Origin: JBEEJZ01 sp046046915
GTDB lineage: Bacteria > Pseudomonadota > Gammaproteobacteria > Burkholderiales > Burkholderiaceae_C
Direction: 5' to 3'
NCBI GenBank assembly: GCA_046046915.1
Contig: JBJOIT010000014.1
Coordinates: 1 to 61,184, forward strand
Length of the DNA: 61,184 bases
This document shows positions 55,243-61,184 of this stretch, piece by piece (position 1 is the stretch's first letter; each line of letters opens with the position of its first letter). Both the position numbers and the translations under genes were made by a program. The notes under the pieces are model-generated. The model was not told the DNA's origin and made no database searches. It saw only the letters and a list, made by a program, of their open reading frames with translations.

Positions 55243-56391
55243 ATGACAAATCCTCCTGACGCAGCACAAACGTCTCAGTTGACGGTGCTCGTGGTGGACG
55301 ACACCAAAGAAAACCTCACGGTCATAGGCCAGCTCCTGCGCCCTTACTTTCATGTCCGGGTGGCCAATTCTGGGCAGCGTGCATTGCAAGCCGTTGAAAC
55401 CGCGCCCCAACCTGACTTGATCCTGCTGGATGTGATGATGCCGGAGATGGACGGCTACCAGGTGCTGCAGGCGCTGCGCGCCCAGCCACATCTGCAACAC
55501 ATCCCGGTGATTTTCGTCACCGCCATGGACGGCGCCGAGGACGAGGAGCGTGGCCTGAGCCTGGGCGCGGTGGATTACGTCACCAAGCCCATCAAGCCCG
55601 CCCTGTTGTTGGCGCGGGTTCGCGCTCACCTCGAACTGAAAAAAGCGCGCGACCGCCTGAGTGACCAGAATGCCTATCTCGACGCCGAGGTGCACCGGCG
55701 CATGGCCGAAAACGAAATGATCAAGGACTTCAGCTTGCATGCCATGGCCACCCTGGCGGAAAAGCGTGACAACGAAACCGGCAACCACCTGCACCGCACC
55801 CAGGCCTACATCGAGGCCCTGATGGAGCGCCTGAAGTCACACCCACGGTTTCAGGACGCGCTGGCCACACTGGAGCAGCGCCAGCGCATTGCCAAGGCGG
55901 CCCCCCTGCATGACATCGGCAAGGTGGGCATTCCCGACGCGATTTTGCTCAAGCCGGGCAAGCTAACGTCTGAAGAGTTCGAGATCATGAAAACGCACGC
56001 CGCCATCGGGGCACAGGCCATCGGCGATGCCATGAAGCGCGTCCTGGTGACTCCAGCCGCTGGTCCCTTGGCTTTTCTCGAAACGGCGCAAGAAATTGCC
56101 GGAAGCCATCACGAGAAATGGGACGGTTCGGGCTACCCGCAAGGCCTGAGCGGTGATGCCATACCGCTGAGCGCGCGGCTGATGGCGCTGGCCGATGTGT
56201 TTGACGCCCTGATGTCCCGGCGCCACTACAAGCCCGCCTTCTCCCTGGAAGACACCGTCCAAATCATCGTGGACGGCCGGGGCAAGCATTTCGACCCCGA
56301 CATCGTGGACGCCTTCACCGCGCTGGTCGACGTTTTCACGGACATCGCCGACCGCTATGCCGATGTACCGGCGCCCGCCCTGCACACCTGA
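55243..56391 (+). CDS. Response regulator with HD-GYP output (c-di-GMP phosphodiesterase)
   Basis: About 382 aa. A receiver domain (LTVLVVDDTKENL, LILLDVMMPEMDGYQ with the acceptor Asp, YVTKPIKP) is joined by a helix to an HD-GYP domain. The metal motif HDIGKVGIPD and HHEKWDGSGYP are intact, so it should hydrolyse cyclic di-GMP. ATG 55243 is preferred to an in-frame TTG at 55204. It precedes the histidine phosphatase and hybrid kinase 3, and is the likely recipient of that kinase's phosphate: the counterpart of the kinase/GGDEF pair at 7-11.5 kb. Confidence 0.9.
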   Translation: MTNPPDAAQTSQLTVLVVDDTKENLTVIGQLLRPYFHVRVANSGQRALQAVETAPQPDLILLDVMMPEMDGYQVLQALRAQPHLQHIPVIFVTAMDGAEDEERGLSLGAVDYVTKPIKPALLLARVRAHLELKKARDRLSDQNAYLDAEVHRRMAENEMIKDFSLHAMATLAEKRDNETGNHLHRTQAYIEALMERLKSHPRFQDALATLEQRQRIAKAAPLHDIGKVGIPDAILLKPGKLTSEEFEIMKTHAAIGAQAIGDAMKRVLVTPAAGPLAFLETAQEIAGSHHEKWDGSGYPQGLSGDAIPLSARLMALADVFDALMSRRHYKPAFSLEDTVQIIVDGRGKHFDPDIVDAFTALVDVFTDIADRYADVPAPALHT

Positions 56392-56436
56392 GTGCATGCT
56401 TCTCTTTCTGACTGTTTCATGCCCAATTCCCTACCG

Positions 56437-57099
56437 ATGAACCCGACCCTTGCCCAGAGGACCCGCCTACGCTACTGGCTCGCCCTGGCGCTGGCCGCTT
56501 GCCTGAGCGCCGCCATGGCACAAAGCACCGCACCGGTCTTTACCGAGCGCATGGCAGACGCCGCAGTGTTAGCCCAGATACAGCAAGGTGGCTTTGTGCT
56601 TTACATGCGCCACGGCACCACCGACAACAGCCGTGCCGACCCCATCGGGCAATTCGACTTCAAGGACTGCAGCATCCAGCGGGTGCTGAACGATGAAGGG
56701 CGCAAATTGGCACGGGATGTGGGTCAGGCCATGCGTAAGGCACAGATTCCGGTGGCCGAGGTGTTTCACAGCCCCATGTGTCGGGCCAGGGAAACCGCGG
56801 AGTTAGCCTTTCCAGCACTACGCAAACAATTTAAGTCCGACATCAACCTGGCTTACACCGCCAACCTCACCACCGAGGAAAAAAAGCCGGTCATCGCACA
56901 AACCCGTAAGCTGGTGTCTGACCCAGTACCGGAAGGCAGCAACCGGGTGGTGGTGGCACACGCGCCCAACATGGCCGATCTGATGGGCTATTTCGTCAAG
57001 CCCGAGGGCACGGTGGTGGTCATGCGCCCCCTGGGGCCAGGCAAATTCGAGTACGTGGCGAGCATCCCGCCCGCGCACTGGTCGCACCTGAACAAATAG
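56437..57099 (+). CDS. Periplasmic histidine phosphatase family protein
   Basis: About 220 aa. The start at 56437 (MNPTLAQRTRLRYW) gives a signal peptide with cleavage after SAAMA; in-frame starts at 56392 and 56419 are possible. LYMRHGTTDNS holds the catalytic RHG motif and the phospho-accepting His; SPMCRARETAELAF contains the conserved Arg, and VVVAHAPNMADLMG the second His. A periplasmic phosphomonoesterase is expected, substrate unknown. It lies 46 bases after the HD-GYP gene. Confidence 0.83.
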   Translation: MNPTLAQRTRLRYWLALALAACLSAAMAQSTAPVFTERMADAAVLAQIQQGGFVLYMRHGTTDNSRADPIGQFDFKDCSIQRVLNDEGRKLARDVGQAMRKAQIPVAEVFHSPMCRARETAELAFPALRKQFKSDINLAYTANLTTEEKKPVIAQTRKLVSDPVPEGSNRVVVAHAPNMADLMGYFVKPEGTVVVMRPLGPGKFEYVASIPPAHWSHLNK

Positions 57100-57142
57100 T
57101 GGACGCCGCCGTCCAGGCACTTTCTCCAGGCTGAGGCACACC

Positions 57143-60100
57143 TTGCAAGCATTTTTCAAACTGCGCCTTCAAGGGGTGCGCTTTCTCGTCCTGTTCTTCC
57201 TGCCAGTGGCCATCACGCTGACGGCCGGGGCGCTGTTTGACTACTACGCCCAGCGCCAACTGCGCGAGGCCCAGGAGCGGGCAAACGTGGAGCAGGCCAA
57301 AGACTCGCTGGCGGCGTCCGAGGCCGCGGCGATTTCACGCGAACTGCTGAAAGTTCAACAACGCGTCACCCAGGCACTCGAGGCTGCACAGTACGACAAG
57401 ATCGACGAGGCGCAGGCTTACCAGCTGCACACGCAAATCGTCGACCAGGTGGCGAACCTTCAGACGCGGCTGGACAAGTTAATCGGCGGCGCAGATGAGG
57501 CCCTCATGAAAACCATGGTGCCCATCGCACGCAAGGCCTTTGGCGACTTTCGGCAATTTGTGCTGATGAGTACGGACCTGATGGCCATCGACATGACCAT
57601 GGCCAGCAAATATCTGGCGCAAGCCAGTCGTCAATATGCGGAATCAGCCTTGCAGCTCGATAGCATCGCGGCGGCTTACACCGAGCACGCCCGCCTGCAC
57701 TCAGAGAAGGTTCAGGCCAATTTGAAGTTGATGGGCGAACGACTCATCGTCTTCAGTGGTTTGGGTACTTTGGTGCTCATCCTGCTTTGGCTGTTTGTGG
57801 CTGCGAGGCTGGCAAGCCGCCTGGATGCCTTGAACATGAGCCTGCAAGGCCTAGCCAATCAAGACCAAGTGCCACAAGCGCTCGACAGCTTGAGCGCCGT
57901 CTCAAGCATGGCTGAGCAAACGGGCACGCTGATGGGGGATATGGCGCGGGCCGTGTTGCGTTTCCGGGATGCCCTCCAGGAACGTGGCGAGGCGCAGGAA
58001 GCCTTGCGTGAGCGCGAGGAGCTGTACGCCACCACGGTGAACCAGGCCCCCAGCGGCATCGTGATGATCGACCTGGCCACCCTCTCATTTGTCAATTTCA
58101 ATGATGCGGCATGCAACTCCCTGGGCTACACGCGCGAGGAATTTGCCGCCATGACACTCTATGACGTGCAAGGCCAGATGCGCCGCGACGAGGTGGATGA
58201 ACGTATCCGTGAGATCGTGGCATTGGGGGGGCTGGAATATGAAAGCCAGCGCATCACCAAGCAAGGCGAAACGCTGGATTTCTGGATCTCGATGCGCTGC
58301 CTGCATCTGCAAGGGCGGGACTGCCTGACGGGTATCTGGGTGGATGTCACTGAACGGAAACGCCACGAGCGCGAGTTGATCCGCTACCGCGACGAGCTGG
58401 AGCAAAGGGTGAGCGAGCGCACGCAAGCGCTGCAGCTGGCCAACCGGGAACTTAACCAGGCCAAGGACATTGCCGACCAGGCCAATCGAGCCAAGAGCGC
58501 CTTTCTGGCCAACATGAGCCACGAGATACGAACGCCCATGAACGCCATCATCGGCCTGACCCACCTGATCCGTCGGGACGCCACCGGCGAGCGTCAAAAG
58601 CAGCAACTCGACAAGGTCTCGGGCGCAGCCATGCACCTGCTGGCGGTGATCAACGACATCCTGGATTTTTCCAAAATCGAAGCCGGCAAGATGACGCTGG
58701 ACGCCACGCACTTCGAAGTTGAACGCGTCATCACCAACGTCTTCACGCTCAGCAGCGAAAAAGCCGAAGCCAAAGGCCTGGAGGTAGTGGCAGAAATCGG
58801 AAGTCTGCCGCCGGTCCTGCACGGCGACGGCGTTCGGCTGGGGCAGATCCTGCTCAACTTTGTCAGCAATGCCATCAAGTTCACGGAAAAAGGCAGCGTG
58901 GTACTTCACGGGGCCGTCACACGGCAAGAAGACGGGCAGGCCTGGATACGGTTTGACATCAAGGACACCGGTATCGGCCTGACGCCCGAGCAACAAGGCC
59001 AGCTCTTTGCCGCATTCCAGCAGGCCGATGTCTCCACCACCCGCACCTATGGTGGTACCGGTCTGGGTCTGGCCATTTCGCGTCGGCTGGCTGACCTGAT
59101 GGGCGGGCAGGTCGGCGTGGTGAGCACACCGGGCGTGGGCAGCACCTTCTGGTTTGAGGCGCCCTTTGGCATCACCGATCAGCTGCCGAGTCGTCCGGAC
59201 GCCGTTTTGCCGGCGCGTACCCGTGTGCTGGTGGTCGATGACATGGAGGAGGCGCGCGAGCCCATGGCCGACATGCTGACCACCCTGGGGGCTCGCGCCG
59301 ATGCAGTGGCGTCCGGCTTGCTGGCGCTCACCCGCATCGCCGAAGCAGACGCCCTCGGTGACCCTTACCGGATGGTGTTCACAGACTGGCAAATGCCCCA
59401 CCTCAATGGCCTGGAAACCTGCCGGCGCATCACGCAGCTGCCTTTGCAGACCAAGCCGGTTTGCATCCTGGTCAGTGGCAGCATGGGTTGTCCTACCCAG
59501 GACGAAGAAGGCGGCCTTTTTGCGGCTTTTATTCCTAAACCGGTGATGCCTGCCGTGTTGGCAGACACCATTGCGCAGACCTGGGGGCTGGGGCATACAA
59601 GTAGTGCAAGGGTACGTGCCGCAACAGAGCAGGCATTGCCCTGTTTTGAGCCGGGTCACCGCTTGTTGCTGGCTGAAGACAACCTGATGAACCAGGAAAT
59701 TGCGTTGGAATTACTTCAGGACCTGGGCTTTGTGGTGGACATTGCCGACGATGGTGAAGCGGCACTGGCGCGCGCCACGCAGCATCCTTACGAGCTGATT
59801 TTGCTCGACATTCAGATGCCCAAAATGGATGGTCTGGAGGCCGCGCGGCGCATCCGCCAGCTGGCACATCACGCTGCCACGCCCCTGATCGCCATGACGG
59901 CAAATGCCTTTGCCGAAGACAAGGCTGCAGCGCTGGCCGCCGGCATGAATGACCACGTTGCCAAACCGGTGGACCCCGACCTGCTGTGCCGCACGCTGGC
60001 GGTGTGGTTACCTCAAGCAGTGGACACCCGGCCCGAGACGACGGATCTCTCGGACGGACCTGCCAACACCCCCAACCCGAACGACGCACTGGGCCAAATC

Positions 60101-60685
60101 ATGGCAAGCATCCCGGGTCTGGATCTGCCCTCTGCGCTTCACCACCTGCGTGGTGACGCCCACCGGCTGGCGGACATGCTGCGCCGTTTTGTGGCCGACC
60201 ACGCTGATGACGTGACGCGAGCACGCGCTGAACTGGCCCAAGACAACCCAGCCGCTGCCCAACGTCGCCTGCATTCCCTCAAAGGGTTGGCCGGCACCTT
60301 GGGCCTGAAGGAGGTGCAGACATTGGCAGCCCAAGCTGAAAAAATAGTCACCCAGCTCCCAGGCAGCACAGAAACGACCGAGTCGCTGAACGCACTGCAG
60401 ACAGCCTTGGAAGCAACTGTCCTGGCCCTGGACGTCCTGAGCCGGGAGGCGGCTGCTGCAGACCCAGCGCCGGACGTGCCAACACTGGCAGACAGCCAGG
60501 CCCAAATTGATGCGCTGCGCAGCCTGCTGGCCGCAGATGACCTGGATGCCGCCGACACGTACGCTGAGCTGCGGCCCGTGCTGGAGCGGCATTTTGGTGC
60601 GCGGACCAAAGCATTGACACTGGCCATAGAGGACTTTGCGTTTCAGGATGCATTGGGTCTGCTGGACGCCCTGCTCAAAGCGTGA
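57143..60685 (+). CDS. Hybrid sensor histidine kinase: 4HB-like sensor, PAS, HisKA, HATPase, two REC, HPt
   Basis: 1180 aa. Membrane helices near residues 12-32 and 207-226 bound a helical periplasmic region of about 175 residues, resembling four-helix-bundle sensors. A HAMP-like part, a PAS module (about 285-410) and a coiled coil follow. The phospho-His of SHEIRTP is near residue 460. Receiver Asps are near 748 (VFTDWQMPHLNG) and 889 (LILLDIQMP). HPt His is near 1044 (HSLKGLAGTLG). Start is TTG at 57143, since no ATG or GTG fits; the short gap to the preceding gene suggests one operon with the HD-GYP regulator. Confidence 0.9.
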   Translation: MQAFFKLRLQGVRFLVLFFLPVAITLTAGALFDYYAQRQLREAQERANVEQAKDSLAASEAAAISRELLKVQQRVTQALEAAQYDKIDEAQAYQLHTQIVDQVANLQTRLDKLIGGADEALMKTMVPIARKAFGDFRQFVLMSTDLMAIDMTMASKYLAQASRQYAESALQLDSIAAAYTEHARLHSEKVQANLKLMGERLIVFSGLGTLVLILLWLFVAARLASRLDALNMSLQGLANQDQVPQALDSLSAVSSMAEQTGTLMGDMARAVLRFRDALQERGEAQEALREREELYATTVNQAPSGIVMIDLATLSFVNFNDAACNSLGYTREEFAAMTLYDVQGQMRRDEVDERIREIVALGGLEYESQRITKQGETLDFWISMRCLHLQGRDCLTGIWVDVTERKRHERELIRYRDELEQRVSERTQALQLANRELNQAKDIADQANRAKSAFLANMSHEIRTPMNAIIGLTHLIRRDATGERQKQQLDKVSGAAMHLLAVINDILDFSKIEAGKMTLDATHFEVERVITNVFTLSSEKAEAKGLEVVAEIGSLPPVLHGDGVRLGQILLNFVSNAIKFTEKGSVVLHGAVTRQEDGQAWIRFDIKDTGIGLTPEQQGQLFAAFQQADVSTTRTYGGTGLGLAISRRLADLMGGQVGVVSTPGVGSTFWFEAPFGITDQLPSRPDAVLPARTRVLVVDDMEEAREPMADMLTTLGARADAVASGLLALTRIAEADALGDPYRMVFTDWQMPHLNGLETCRRITQLPLQTKPVCILVSGSMGCPTQDEEGGLFAAFIPKPVMPAVLADTIAQTWGLGHTSSARVRAATEQALPCFEPGHRLLLAEDNLMNQEIALELLQDLGFVVDIADDGEAALARATQHPYELILLDIQMPKMDGLEAARRIRQLAHHAATPLIAMTANAFAEDKAAALAAGMNDHVAKPVDPDLLCRTLAVWLPQAVDTRPETTDLSDGPANTPNPNDALGQIMASIPGLDLPSALHHLRGDAHRLADMLRRFVADHADDVTRARAELAQDNPAAAQRRLHSLKGLAGTLGLKEVQTLAAQAEKIVTQLPGSTETTESLNALQTALEATVLALDVLSREAAAADPAPDVPTLADSQAQIDALRSLLAADDLDAADTYAELRPVLERHFGARTKALTLAIEDFAFQDALGLLDALLKA

Positions 60686-60753
60686 CACACACCACCAGCC
60701 CTCATGGGGGTGCCGACTAAAATCGGTGCCCTCCCTAGAAAGCCGTTTTTCAG

Positions 60754-61184
60754 ATGCCACGCCAACTCTTTGTCACCACCGCCCTGCCCTATGCCAACGG
60801 CAACTTCCACATTGGCCACATCATGGAATACATCCAGGCCGACATCTGGGTGCGGTTTCAAAGGATGCAGGGCAATGCCGTCGACTTTTGCGGTGCGGAC
60901 GACACCCATGGCGCACCCATCATGATTGCCGCAGAGAAAGCCGGCAAGACACCCCAGCAGTTCGTGGCCGACATCGCTGCGGGCCGCAAGCCCTACCTGG
61001 ACGGCTTTCACATCAGCTTTGACAACTGGCACAGCACGGATGCGCCTGAAAACCATGAGCTGGCGAAAGCAATCTACCTCGGCCTGCGCGATAACCCCGA
61101 CGGCTCGCTGATTGAATCGCGCACCATCGAACAGTTCTTCGACCCTGAGAAGGCAATGTTCCTGCCGGACCGTTTCATCAAAGG
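60754..61184 (+). CDS. metG: Methionyl-tRNA synthetase, N-terminal part (truncated by the window edge)
   Basis: The first 143 residues. MPRQLFVTTALPYANGNFHIGHIMEY contains the class I ATP-binding motif HIGH (in NFHIGHI), and CGADDTHGAPIM the conserved DTHG region. ATG 60754 is the first good start; the reading frame is open to the end of the window. Enough is present to be sure of the family; KMSKS and the zinc domain lie outside. Confidence 0.95.
   Translation, partial: MPRQLFVTTALPYANGNFHIGHIMEYIQADIWVRFQRMQGNAVDFCGADDTHGAPIMIAAEKAGKTPQQFVADIAAGRKPYLDGFHISFDNWHSTDAPENHELAKAIYLGLRDNPDGSLIESRTIEQFFDPEKAMFLPDRFIK

Overview
The window is about 61 kb of dense, GC-rich chromosomal DNA. It looks like Burkholderiales (Betaproteobacteria), most probably Comamonadaceae near Rhodoferax, Polaromonas or Acidovorax. 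I base this on the protein styles (NAD-dependent formate dehydrogenase FdsBA with an OFA-type transporter, fkpB-ispH, an ApbC/MetG neighbourhood, a long TrpS, group II truncated haemoglobin) and on an interspersed-repeat-like stretch near 28.7 kb. There is no rRNA operon, prophage, transposase or CRISPR array. One complete tRNA gene is present, tRNA-Ser(CGA).

Layout. 1-1.3 kb: the 5' part of a type I restriction hsdR with an in-frame ochre codon. 1.4-7 kb: housekeeping and metabolic genes on the + strand (PHP-domain phosphatase/RNase, DMT exporter, YciO, M50 protease, TrpS, tartrate/D-malate dehydrogenase). 7-11.5 kb: a hybrid histidine kinase plus a REC-GGDEF response regulator. 11.6-16 kb: an orphan Fe(III)-binding protein behind a clear Fur box, an SQR-like flavoprotein split by an amber codon, an FNR-like box and a Cache-type chemoreceptor. 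15.8-17.6 kb: a compact two-nuclease pair, PD-(D/E)XK plus a frameshifted endonuclease/exonuclease/phosphatase-family gene. 17.9-21.8 kb: a second hybrid kinase. 22.1-26.7 kb: a small membrane protein, an AraC regulator, and an IorAB-type molybdenum hydroxylase.

26.7-34.9 kb is the accessory region. It holds an AbiEi/AbiEii toxin-antitoxin pair with an inverted-repeat operator, a giant PLD-helicase-DUF3427 protein, and a divergent PaiB/MocR pair. tRNA-3'-end-like fragments punctuate it and tRNA-Ser lies at its right edge. 34.9-42.3 kb: serS, ispH, fkpB, radC, an Smr protein, a truncated haemoglobin and a large FtsX-like permease. 42.3-49.7 kb: the formate module, transcribed leftward as oxalate/formate transporter, FdsGB fusion, FdsA and FdhD. 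FdsA carries an in-frame insertion that is a perfect 30-bp inverted repeat. 49.9-54 kb: a membrane diguanylate cyclase, a MoaD-like protein paired with an Asp-box propeller protein, and a LysR regulator. 54-61 kb: apbC, then a REC-HD-GYP phosphodiesterase, a periplasmic histidine phosphatase and a third hybrid kinase, then the start of metG, which runs off the window.

How the parts fit. Two kinase/c-di-GMP modules (kinase with GGDEF regulator; HD-GYP regulator with kinase) plus a Cache-GGDEF protein and a chemoreceptor make a strong environmental-signalling theme. The formate operon, the IorAB enzyme and FdhD tie several genes to molybdenum-cofactor enzymes. Three genes (hsdR, the SQR-like gene, the EEP nuclease) are disrupted by single-site lesions, which are either real decay or sequence errors. 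Everything here is read from sequence and remembered family patterns; no database search was run.
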